DNA of 64,000 nucleotides from CAVTWJ01 sp964525605 (GTDB lineage Bacteria; Oederibacteriota; Muellerivitia; Muellerivitales; Muellerivitaceae): NCBI GenBank assembly GCA_964525605.1, contig CAZGKT010000009.1, positions 1 to 64,000 on the forward strand, given 5' to 3'. A model generated the notes under the pieces. It ran no database searches. It was not told where the DNA came from and saw only the letters and a program-made list of their open reading frames with translations. Shown here one piece after another: positions 13,637-20,958 of the stretch (its first letter is position 1; each line of letters opens with the position of its first letter). The position numbers and the translations under genes were made by a program.

Positions 13637-15721
13637 TTATTTCTTTAAATGAGGTTTGGAACTCCGTTTGGCGGCATTGCTTTGGGATCCCTTGGAAGGT
13701 AAATATGGATTTTCGGCCAGCCCTGGTTTAGAGAGAAAAACCTTCTCACAGTCTGGCAAGGAATCGAGAAAAATCTTCCCCCACCGCTCGGTCGTGACGC
13801 GGGGATCCAAAAGGGTAAAGGTGCCCACATCCGCTGAGCTTCGAATCAACCTGCCGAATCCCTGCTTGAGCCGCAAGACTGCCTCGGGAAGACTTTCTGC
13901 CTGGAACGGCTCCAAACCCTGCTCCTTCATTCGAGCGTGGCGCGCTTCCACTAACGGGCCTTCCGGCACCTGGAAGGGAAGCTTGGTGATAATCAGGTTG
14001 GAAAGAGCCTCGCCCGGGACATCCACCCCCTCCCAAAAGCTGTTGACCCCCAGTAAAACCGAGTGAATATCCTCGCGAAATACCTTCAGGAGCCGGGTGC
14101 GGTCCCATCCCTCCTCGCCCTGCACCAGCAAAGTGATGCCCAAATCGTCCAAATCTCCCCGGATGGCCTCCGACACTTGGCGCATCATCTTGAAGCTGGT
14201 AAAAAGCACGAAAGCCTTGCCGTGGGATTGTTTGAGGGACGCGCGAATGTATTCCACAACCTCTCGATGGTACCTTTCCTCCTCCCGGCGGGGATGGGGC
14301 ATCGTGCGGGGTAGAAACATCGTGACCTGGCGGCGAAAATCAAAAGGCGAGCCCACTCGCAAGGCCTTTACCTGCGTCTCCCCATCCAATCCCAATGCGT
14401 GACGGAAATAAGAAAAATCTTCCCCTACCGAAAGAGTGGCGCTGGTAAAAACGCCGCTCCGAACCGAGGAGAGCAAATGTTCCTTAAGAAGTTCGGAAGA
14501 ATCCAGCGGCACCGCACGCACGGCCGAAGCCCGAATCTCGCCTTTTTTATAGGCATAGGTATCTGGTTCCACCAGATAGCAGGCATCCTCGCCCCAACCC
14601 CTTTCCAAAATATAGGAAAGCCGACGGACGAGTTCACGGCATTCTTCCCTAGTCCCTTTGGCTTCCATTTCCAATTCCTCCGAAGAAGCCATTTCGGCGG
14701 CGTCTCCCAGGAGAGATTCCAGCCGGGCCAACGGTTTCGCGAGAATGTCCATATCGGGAGGGGGTTCGGGGAGGCGAACCGCTTTGATGCCGCCCGTACC
14801 GACTTCCAGACATTTTCCTAAAATGCTGAAAAATTCATGGACACCCAGTTTGAAATCCGAAACCGCCTCACCAGCTCCGGCCGTAGGGATGGCCGTAAAA
14901 AGCCCTTTCCCGCCCGGGGCCTTTTCATCGGTAAATAAAAGACGCCTGATCAATCCCTGGCATTCCGACTGGCTAACTGATGTGGCCAGGTGCTCTGCGG
15001 CTAGTGCCGGAAGATGATGGGCTTCGTCCACGATCAAGGCCTGGTAGGGCGGCAGGACTCCTTGTTCCGAATCTATTTTCAACGCGAGATCGGCCAATAA
15101 CAGCGCGTGATTTACGAGAATCAAATGAGCCTGGTAGGCCCTCTTTCGTGTGGAGTGGTAAAAACAAGTATCGAAAGTTGGGCATTGGGGGCCCAAGCAA
15201 TGGTAAGGATCGCTTTTAACTTCGTTCCATACTTCACCCGGTATAGGAAAGGGCGCCGTTGAAAGCGTTCCTTCTGGGGAAGTGGCAGCCCATTCCTGAA
15301 TTTTGTAAAGCGCGTCTTCCTCACCCAGCAGATCGGTTTGGCCGCTCCCTTCCAACGCGAGTCCCAAACGTCTTTTGGAAAGATAATTCCCCCTGCCCTT
15401 GAGCAAGACCGCCCGAATCGGGCCGAGCCCCTCAGTCTGTAGCGCGTGGGCAACAATCGGCAGATCTTTTTGAAACAACTGTTCCTGAAGATTGAGCGTA
15501 TGGGTCGAGACGACCACCGGGCCGCCTTCCCTCAACGCGTAGTCCAAGGCCGGTAGCAAGTAGGCAAAACTTTTTCCCACTCCGGTCCCCGCTTCCACCA
15601 GCAGGTTGCCTCCTTGCTGAAGAATCTCGGCGACCGCTTGTGCCATTTGATTTTGCTGGGGGCGATTTTCGATCGTTCCGGGAGGGAGAGATTCCGCAAG
15701 CCGCCTGGCAATATCCATCAT
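13637..15721 (-). CDS. dinG: DinG/YoaA-family superfamily 2 DNA helicase
   Basis: 694 residues of the XPD-like family. Walker A is EAGTGVGKS (43-51), the DEAH box is 232-235, and the C-terminal motifs include LGVNSFWEGVDVPGEAL and LKQGFGRLIRS. Three cysteines sit where the Fe-S cluster is bound (Cys175, Cys180, Cys186). The first ligand, normally Cys in a KGRxNYLC-type motif, is Ser115 here (KGRGNYLS). The protein should unwind DNA 5' to 3' in repair of R-loops or stalled forks; whether it holds a full 4Fe-4S cluster is doubtful. It starts at ATG 15721 (two ATGs in tandem) just after the terminator of the FecR-type gene. No N-terminal exonuclease domain is present. Confidence 0.9.
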   Translation of the reverse strand: MMDIARRLAESLPPGTIENRPQQNQMAQAVAEILQQGGNLLVEAGTGVGKSFAYLLPALDYALREGGPVVVSTHTLNLQEQLFQKDLPIVAHALQTEGLGPIRAVLLKGRGNYLSKRRLGLALEGSGQTDLLGEEDALYKIQEWAATSPEGTLSTAPFPIPGEVWNEVKSDPYHCLGPQCPTFDTCFYHSTRKRAYQAHLILVNHALLLADLALKIDSEQGVLPPYQALIVDEAHHLPALAAEHLATSVSQSECQGLIRRLLFTDEKAPGGKGLFTAIPTAGAGEAVSDFKLGVHEFFSILGKCLEVGTGGIKAVRLPEPPPDMDILAKPLARLESLLGDAAEMASSEELEMEAKGTREECRELVRRLSYILERGWGEDACYLVEPDTYAYKKGEIRASAVRAVPLDSSELLKEHLLSSVRSGVFTSATLSVGEDFSYFRHALGLDGETQVKALRVGSPFDFRRQVTMFLPRTMPHPRREEERYHREVVEYIRASLKQSHGKAFVLFTSFKMMRQVSEAIRGDLDDLGITLLVQGEEGWDRTRLLKVFREDIHSVLLGVNSFWEGVDVPGEALSNLIITKLPFQVPEGPLVEARHARMKEQGLEPFQAESLPEAVLRLKQGFGRLIRSSADVGTFTLLDPRVTTERWGKIFLDSLPDCEKVFLSKPGLAENPYLPSKGSQSNAAKRSSKPHLKK

Positions 15722-15741
15722 GGTTTCAAACCCCCGTAAAT

Positions 15742-15773
15742 AAAAAAGAGAGGAGACCTACCCTCTCTTTTTT
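15742..15773 (-). terminator. bidirectional rho-independent terminator
   Basis: AAAAAAGAGAGG (15742-15753) and CCTCTCTTTTTT (15762-15773) form a perfect 12-bp inverted repeat with an 8-nt loop. A run of six T closes the stem on either strand. It terminates the FecR-domain gene, whose stop is at 15817, before dinG. Confidence 0.85.
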
Positions 15774-15816
15774 GATTCTAACCAAGACGGAGGCTGTAAA
15801 ACCAGTCTTTCTCGTT

Positions 15817-16632
15817 TCAGGGCTGATAATGTTTTTCGGAACGCGGTTGATTCCACTTTCGTTTGGCTTGTCCCCAGCGATTACCCGGGTGAGCCGTACG
15901 CCGCTGCCAGGGCTGACGCCGATGTTCCCGAATCGATTGAATCCGTTGAATCCTTTTTTGAAAAACAATCTTACGGTATTGTCGCCACTGCTGAAACCGA
16001 GCCGTTTCCTGTCGTTCGAGACGCCGTTGGAGACGAAAATGTCCTTGGTTGAAAGTGGATGCGTTGCCGGCCTCAACGAAATGGGATATATGGTCTTTGT
16101 CCACCACCTCGACTTTTCCCTCGTGGGTAGCTGTCCGCAGATCGGTACCATTCCAGCCGACCTCAAACGCCGTTCCCCGGACCCCGCAAACCACTCCATT
16201 AGCGCTCACTTCAAAGGAGGAATGGCTGTCCTGGAGGTTCTTTTTTACGTCCGCCAAAAGGTTACCCGCCAGCATCTCCATCCGGCTGAGGAACCCTCCG
16301 TTGTTATTGGAAACAATTTGGTCAATCTTGAGGGTGCTGTTCGGATCCAGATGGACCGCCGTATCCGATTCCAGGGTAAGGGTGGCCTGGCTGTCACTTC
16401 CGGTCTTAACTTTATCCCCCGATTCCACTTCTTGGCCTTCCTGGGCGGCCTCCCATGTCTTGCTACCGTCTTCCTGCACTTGAACATCCGATCCCTGGAT
16501 GTCCTCTATAACATATTCCACCGGTTGAACTTCCCCCGCAGTTTGGGAAAAGCCCCGATAAGTGCCCCCAAAAAACATCAGGGAACTCAGCATCCCATAA
16601 ATAACCCATCTCTTATTTATCCGACTGTCCAT
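15817..16632 (-). CDS. FecR-domain secreted protein with Arg/Gln-rich tail
   Basis: The start is ATG 16632, with AAGGAGG 6 nt upstream. The 271-residue product has a signal peptide (about 1-30) and a FecR domain at about 45-190. That domain has GSDVQVQEDGSKTWEAAQEGQEVESGDKVKTG cut by the usual hydrophobic strands, and VCGVRGTAFEVGWNG. The C-terminal 80 residues are rich in Arg, Gln and Trp (QRRLERQE, RQPWQRRT), likely disordered and nucleic-acid- or polyanion-binding. Classical FecR relays an iron signal to a sigma factor, but no ECF sigma gene is adjacent. FecR-domain proteins of this exported type are mostly structural or unknown. Function not assigned. Confidence 0.75.
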   Translation of the reverse strand: MDSRINKRWVIYGMLSSLMFFGGTYRGFSQTAGEVQPVEYVIEDIQGSDVQVQEDGSKTWEAAQEGQEVESGDKVKTGSDSQATLTLESDTAVHLDPNSTLKIDQIVSNNNGGFLSRMEMLAGNLLADVKKNLQDSHSSFEVSANGVVCGVRGTAFEVGWNGTDLRTATHEGKVEVVDKDHISHFVEAGNASTFNQGHFRLQRRLERQETARFQQWRQYRKIVFQKRIQRIQSIREHRRQPWQRRTAHPGNRWGQAKRKWNQPRSEKHYQP

Positions 16633-16678
16633 GAACGCCTCCTTATTGAAACTTTCACCTACGCCCCCGATGACGGGG

Positions 16679-16707
16679 ATTTTCTCGTCAACCAATTAGA
16701 CGGTCAA
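16679..16707 (-). promoter_or_regulatory. possible promoter of the FecR-domain gene
   Basis: TTGACC (complement of 16702-16707) and GAAAAT (complement of 16679-16684) are 17 nt apart, 5/6 and 4/6 matches. A small CCCCG/CGGGG hairpin (16665-16678) follows in the leader before the ribosome site. Confidence 0.3.
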
Positions 16708-16758
16708 CTCAAACCAATGGTTCCCTCCCCAAATAATAAAGAACCCTTTGAATAGGAC

Positions 16759-17178
16759 TTATTTGGGATAGGGATGTCCCTTGAGGATCGCCCCTGATCG
16801 GTAAAGTTGTTCCAAAAGCATCACCCGAGCAAGTTCGTGGGAAAAGGTCATAGGTGACAAACTGATTTTGCGGAAACCGGAAAGATCCAACCCATCCTGG
16901 GGGCCCCGGGCTCCCCAGGCACAAAAATAGAGGTCCCTGGAATTTTGGGTTACCCAATTGGCGAATTCGGTCGAATCCATTGTTTTACCGGCCGGGTCCA
17001 AAGATACAAATATCCCCCGGCCCTGGTGCTGGTCGACCCATTTTTGAATTTCACGCGGGGATTCCTTGAGAGGCACTAAGATCACCGGCCAAAGACGGTT
17101 CAGGCGTTTATGAAAATCATTCGCCAAGGCTTCCAACCTTGAATCTTTGAAAGCGCCTACGAACAGGCAGTAAACCAT
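16759..17178 (-). CDS. rlmH: 23S rRNA pseudouridine1915-N3 methyltransferase RlmH
   Basis: 139 residues with the SPOUT-fold signature at the C-terminus: ISLSPMTFSHELARVMLLEQLYRSGAILKGHPYPK in pieces, where family members end in PYHK. The SAM-binding knot includes FVSLDPAGK and FCAWGARGPQDG. RlmH methylates pseudouridine 1915 in helix 69 of 23S rRNA in assembled 70S ribosomes. The penultimate residues read PYPK rather than PYHK, so the conserved His is replaced by Pro. It lies 14 bp after the phosphohexomutase gene and is probably cotranscribed with it. Confidence 0.92.
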   Translation of the reverse strand: MVYCLFVGAFKDSRLEALANDFHKRLNRLWPVILVPLKESPREIQKWVDQHQGRGIFVSLDPAGKTMDSTEFANWVTQNSRDLYFCAWGARGPQDGLDLSGFRKISLSPMTFSHELARVMLLEQLYRSGAILKGHPYPK

Positions 17179-17192
17179 AAATCACCCTTATC

Positions 17193-18602
17193 TCAGTCGA
17201 GTTCACGCAGTGAGGAAATTCTTTCGGAGACCGTCTTGAGTAAATCAGGAAAGTTCTGGAGCCATTCTTCAGTTAATCGAATTAATTGGGCCCGGTTTTC
17301 CGCCTCAAAACGGCAGGAAAGGACTGGTTCGGTGACCGAAAGCCGGACAATTCCCCAACTTTCTTTAAAAACAGCCCGCACCCCGTCGGCCCCGGTCACC
17401 TCCCCGCCCATTTCCAAGGCCCTCGTTTTCAAACCTTCAAAAACAACCTGGGCACGATCCGTTTCCATGGGTATTTTGACGTCGTGTGTGGAGAGCCTTC
17501 GTGGAAAAGCCGGTAGGGCCTGGGATAGGGTTTGACCCCGGGTTTTCAACGTTTTTAAAAGAACCAAACAGGCAAAAAGGGCGTCTCCCGGAAAGGGTCC
17601 CGGTAGAAAAAAATGTCCGCTGGCTTCCCCCGCCATGAGGGCCTTTTCCATTTTTAAGCGATCATAGATAAAAGTATGTCCCGATCGTTCCAGAACCGGT
17701 TCTCCGCCTTTGGAACGAACCCATTTATCTAAACCATCCGAGCACTTGCCGTCGTACACAACTTTTTGTCCCGGTTGGCGGCCTAGGGGCTCCTCGGACA
17801 AAAGACCCAGGATAATCTCATTGGGTATTTCTTTTCCGAATTCATCCACAAAACTAGCCCGGTCCCCATCGCCGTCAAAGGCGACACCCAGAGAAGCCTT
17901 TGCTTTCAATACACGCCGCCCCAAAGCCTCAAGGGCCTTGGGATCGGAACTATCCGCTCCCCGGCCGGGGTAATCCCCGTTCATCTTCTCGTTCATCATT
18001 TCCACTTCAAGACCAAGGGTCTGCAAAACGGGAGTCGCGGTTAAGGCGGCCATGCCGTTTCCGGCATCCACGATGATTTTATACCCATGAAAATTGGCGG
18101 CGATTTGACGAACCAGGCGGTTGCGGTAATCAGGAAGAAAATCTTTCTTTTCAGTAATGCCCGCACCCTTGCGAAATGACCCCTTCGATAGGATTTGGTA
18201 GAGCTGTTTGATCCAGGAGGCCGAGGCGGGCTCCCCGTAGGTGAAAAATTTAAACCCGTTGTATTCGGGCGGGTTATGGGAAGCGGTGACCATGATACCG
18301 GCGGCAGCTGAGGCGAAACCGGTGGCAAAATTAAGCAATGGGGTGGATACCAGCCCTGCGTCAACGATCTTAAGTCCCGAATCGACCAGTCCTTGGAGCA
18401 AACTTTTTTTTAACGCTTCGGTGGAATCCCGGATATCCCCTCCCACGACGACCTTGATGTTTCGGTTCTGGGATTCCTTGAGGAAGGTACCGACCGCAAG
18501 CCCCACCATATGGGCTTGAGGCTTTCCCAGGGGCTTAGGATATTTACCGCGTATATCGCAGAGCTTGAGAATGGCCTCTGGAACCAGATCGGATTGCTCC
18601 AA
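17193..18602 (-). CDS. manB: phosphomannomutase / phosphoglucomutase
   Basis: 469 residues, four-domain alpha-D-phosphohexomutase. The N-terminal motif is KLCDIRGKYP, the phosphoserine loop is TASHNP (106-111, Ser108), the metal loop FDGDGDR is near 250, the sugar loop is GEASGH and the phosphate loop reads RLSVTEP (RxSGTEP in most members). It interconverts hexose 1- and 6-phosphates for sugar nucleotide and envelope polysaccharide synthesis. Mannose or glucose preference cannot be read from sequence. A TTG start (18602) is used in this model, with only a weak ribosome site. It is followed closely by rlmH. Confidence 0.9.
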   Translation of the reverse strand: MEQSDLVPEAILKLCDIRGKYPKPLGKPQAHMVGLAVGTFLKESQNRNIKVVVGGDIRDSTEALKKSLLQGLVDSGLKIVDAGLVSTPLLNFATGFASAAAGIMVTASHNPPEYNGFKFFTYGEPASASWIKQLYQILSKGSFRKGAGITEKKDFLPDYRNRLVRQIAANFHGYKIIVDAGNGMAALTATPVLQTLGLEVEMMNEKMNGDYPGRGADSSDPKALEALGRRVLKAKASLGVAFDGDGDRASFVDEFGKEIPNEIILGLLSEEPLGRQPGQKVVYDGKCSDGLDKWVRSKGGEPVLERSGHTFIYDRLKMEKALMAGEASGHFFLPGPFPGDALFACLVLLKTLKTRGQTLSQALPAFPRRLSTHDVKIPMETDRAQVVFEGLKTRALEMGGEVTGADGVRAVFKESWGIVRLSVTEPVLSCRFEAENRAQLIRLTEEWLQNFPDLLKTVSERISSLRELD

Positions 18603-18812
18603 GGTTTCACTCGCTTTGGAATAGGATGTCTTGCTTTTTTAATGCGCCAAAACGCCTTTAAACATTTTCAGTGTCTGGTTTTTCGCAGTTCAATCATTGG
18701 GAATCGGAAACGGGGGCAAAAAAGGCCCCAGGTATCAATCGTTTAAAAATCCAACTTCTTATTATTTTCTTTCCTTCAAAATTGATTATCAGCGCTAAGT
18801 GCCATTGAAAAA

Positions 18813-18888
<76 letters not shown>

Positions 18889-18927
18889 GGCAAGGGCCAA
18901 GGACAAAAAGTGAAAACAGCCCTGAAG

Positions 18928-18954
18928 ATTATCAGGCGAATAAGGGCTTGTCAA
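18928..18954 (-). promoter_or_regulatory. promoter of tRNA-Phe
   Basis: A perfect TTGACA (complement of 18949-18954) and GATAAT (complement of 18928-18933) are separated by 15 nt. Transcription would start near 18921, giving a 5' leader of about 33 nt for RNase P to remove. Confidence 0.5.
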
Positions 18955-18986
18955 TTGGAGAAAGGTTTTGGAGTAAGGATGAAAAA

Positions 18987-19979
18987 CTACAGGATCCGTA
19001 GTTGGTTGAACTTGATGTTCAAACCGAAAAAGAAAGTATCCTGAGAAGTCTCTCCAAAATCGGCGGGAGCGTAAGCAATATCTACCGAGAAATCATCTCC
19101 GTCAAAATCACGAGTCAAAGAACACCCAAGCGTGTAATTATTGAAAACGTTCTGAGTGGCTTGCCCCAAACTCTCGAATTTATATCCGCCCCTTATGGCG
19201 AACAGATCAGGAAAAAGCCAAGCTTCCGCGCCTATGGCCATCTTGATATCTTGGTCGGAGGGCTTGAAGACTTCGAGTCCGGCGTTGAAATCCCTGTGAC
19301 CTTCAAAAACCTGGTGAATACCCAAACCCAAACGAATAAACATGGGTAATGGATCGGCCGAAGACGCCGGGTTGAACGTCATTCCCGGTCCAAGGTTTTG
19401 TATCGCTAACCCCGCCTTGATTCCAAGTGGCAGACGATCCAGTTGGAGTCCCAGATCGCCCATGACTCCGCCCGTTGTGTATTGAGCCAAGGTGCTTTGC
19501 AGATATTTCAAGGAAAGACCTATGCGGATATTATCCCCCAGTTTTCGCGCATAGCTCAAAGCGCCCAATAGATCCTGGGAGTTCGCCGGTGGATTTCCAT
19601 TTTGATTGTCAATGGGCGGCATGTGTCGATAGGTAAAAGCAGCCTCCACCGCACTTTCCGCGCCCCACGCCGTGGCGAATGTCAAATATTCGTACGAGAT
19701 ATCAGCCAAACTGTCTAGGTGGGAAAGAAGTAACTGGCTGGCTGTGACCTTGGCAATTCCAGCAGGATTGTATTCAACCGAGTAGGCGTCATCTCCCATT
19801 GCCGTGAACACTCCGGCCATTCCGGCCGGACGAACGCCTTGATTGACCTTCAGGATATCCGCAGTCGTTGTTCCCACCGATTGTGCCGAAGCCAACTGGG
19901 GTTTGAAAAAGGCCATTGAGGAAACAATCATTGAGAGGATTGCTATCCACTTGGCCCGCGGACCTAAAAACCTGTTCAT
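18987..19979 (-). CDS. PorV/UPF0164-like outer-membrane beta-barrel
   Basis: The ATG at 19979 has GAGG about 9 nt upstream; a TTG at 19994 overlapping the previous stop is an alternative. The 330-residue product has a signal peptide ending in LASA-QS. Next comes the family hallmark VRPAGMAGVFTAMGDDAYSVEYNPAGIA (about 50-78), with the conserved YNPAG. The rest alternates short amphipathic strands, and the C-terminus ends in a barrel-type strand. PorV is an outer-membrane shuttle of the type IX secretion system; many homologues outside Bacteroidetes have no assigned role. It is the third gene of a tightly packed trio with a second barrel and a stalk protein. Confidence 0.82.
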   Translation of the reverse strand: MNRFLGPRAKWIAILSMIVSSMAFFKPQLASAQSVGTTTADILKVNQGVRPAGMAGVFTAMGDDAYSVEYNPAGIAKVTASQLLLSHLDSLADISYEYLTFATAWGAESAVEAAFTYRHMPPIDNQNGNPPANSQDLLGALSYARKLGDNIRIGLSLKYLQSTLAQYTTGGVMGDLGLQLDRLPLGIKAGLAIQNLGPGMTFNPASSADPLPMFIRLGLGIHQVFEGHRDFNAGLEVFKPSDQDIKMAIGAEAWLFPDLFAIRGGYKFESLGQATQNVFNNYTLGCSLTRDFDGDDFSVDIAYAPADFGETSQDTFFFGLNIKFNQLRIL

Positions 19980-19990
19980 AGAAATGAGCC

Positions 19991-20956
19991 TCAAAATTTT
20001 GTCGTCAATGATAAGCGATTGGTATCTCCAAAAACGTCCGCAGGGGCGAAAGCGTAATCCAAGAAAAGGACCGCTCCCGTTAAATCGAGGCCGTAACCCG
20101 CGCCTAACGTTATTCCCTCACCGCCCAATCCATTGTTTTGAAACTTGTAGCCAACGCGAATACTTGCCCGGTTACCAATCCATTTATAGTTATATTCCAC
20201 ACCCAGCGCTGCCCCGACTGGGTCCTCAATGGGTTGAATGGGAAAAGAAATATCGCCCGTAATGGCCCCGTCATCCTGGTCAGAAAAAAGCTCGTACTGG
20301 CGATAGGAAAGCCCCCCCGCGAGTATGAAGGGAAGGTTAAAGCCTGAAGCCTGGGCTCCCAGATTCTTAATTTCTAATCCAATCCTTAAGCCTTGGGAAG
20401 GTGGAATCACCACCAGACCTGCGTCAACCGCAAAAAGGGAGGATTGGATAGTGTCGATTTGCTGGTCCAAAAGCTTTAAAGAAACACCCACGTGAAGTGT
20501 GGGACTAAAATCCTTGGCATAGGCCAGGGTAAAAACTTGATCACCGCTCGAAAAGGTTCCGGTTGTAACTCCCGAATCATTGGTACGGGACATGTTTCCA
20601 GGCTGGAGCATACCCACGCTTAAGGCAATCACCCCTCCCAGGGAGGATATCGCGGGTTGGAGAGGAGTCGCAAAAGCGATAAACTCGTAATTCATCTGTT
20701 GATAGAGAGAAAGGTAGGTAATGTTCATTTCGTTGGTCAAAATGCTGGCCAATCCCGCCGGGTTGTAATAAACCGATCCCACGTCATCCCCCAGGGCCGA
20801 ATAGGCTTCCCCAACCCCTACCGCTCTGGAAATGGGCGAAAGATTCAAAAAGTCAAAAGCATCTCGGCCCCCGTTAGCCGTCTGTGCCCAGACCGGCGTG
20901 AAAGCCATAAAAGACACACAAAAAAAACCAAAAAAAATATTTTTAATTAAGTTCAT
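19991..20956 (-). CDS. PorV/UPF0164-like outer-membrane beta-barrel
   Basis: 321 residues with a signal peptide (cleavage near VWAQ-TA). The family block is AFDFLNLSPISRAVGVGEAYSALGDDVGSVYYNPAGLA in several pieces (about 33-70), with YNPAG intact, and beta-strand-rich sequence runs to the C-terminus (LSLTTKF ends in the terminal aromatic typical of barrels). The gene begins 2 bp after the stalk-protein stop (TAACCATG), implying translational coupling. It ends overlapping or abutting the third gene. It is a paralogue of its neighbour. A role as an export or display partner of the stalk protein is an inference from the operon. Confidence 0.83.
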   Translation of the reverse strand: MNLIKNIFFGFFCVSFMAFTPVWAQTANGGRDAFDFLNLSPISRAVGVGEAYSALGDDVGSVYYNPAGLASILTNEMNITYLSLYQQMNYEFIAFATPLQPAISSLGGVIALSVGMLQPGNMSRTNDSGVTTGTFSSGDQVFTLAYAKDFSPTLHVGVSLKLLDQQIDTIQSSLFAVDAGLVVIPPSQGLRIGLEIKNLGAQASGFNLPFILAGGLSYRQYELFSDQDDGAITGDISFPIQPIEDPVGAALGVEYNYKWIGNRASIRVGYKFQNNGLGGEGITLGAGYGLDLTGAVLFLDYAFAPADVFGDTNRLSLTTKF

Positions 20957-20958
20957 GG

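Noticed and set aside
15640..16755. 371-codon plus-strand frame across dinG start and the FecR-domain gene
   Set aside because: It is antisense to two well-supported genes and to a terminator, lacks a ribosome site and any domain.
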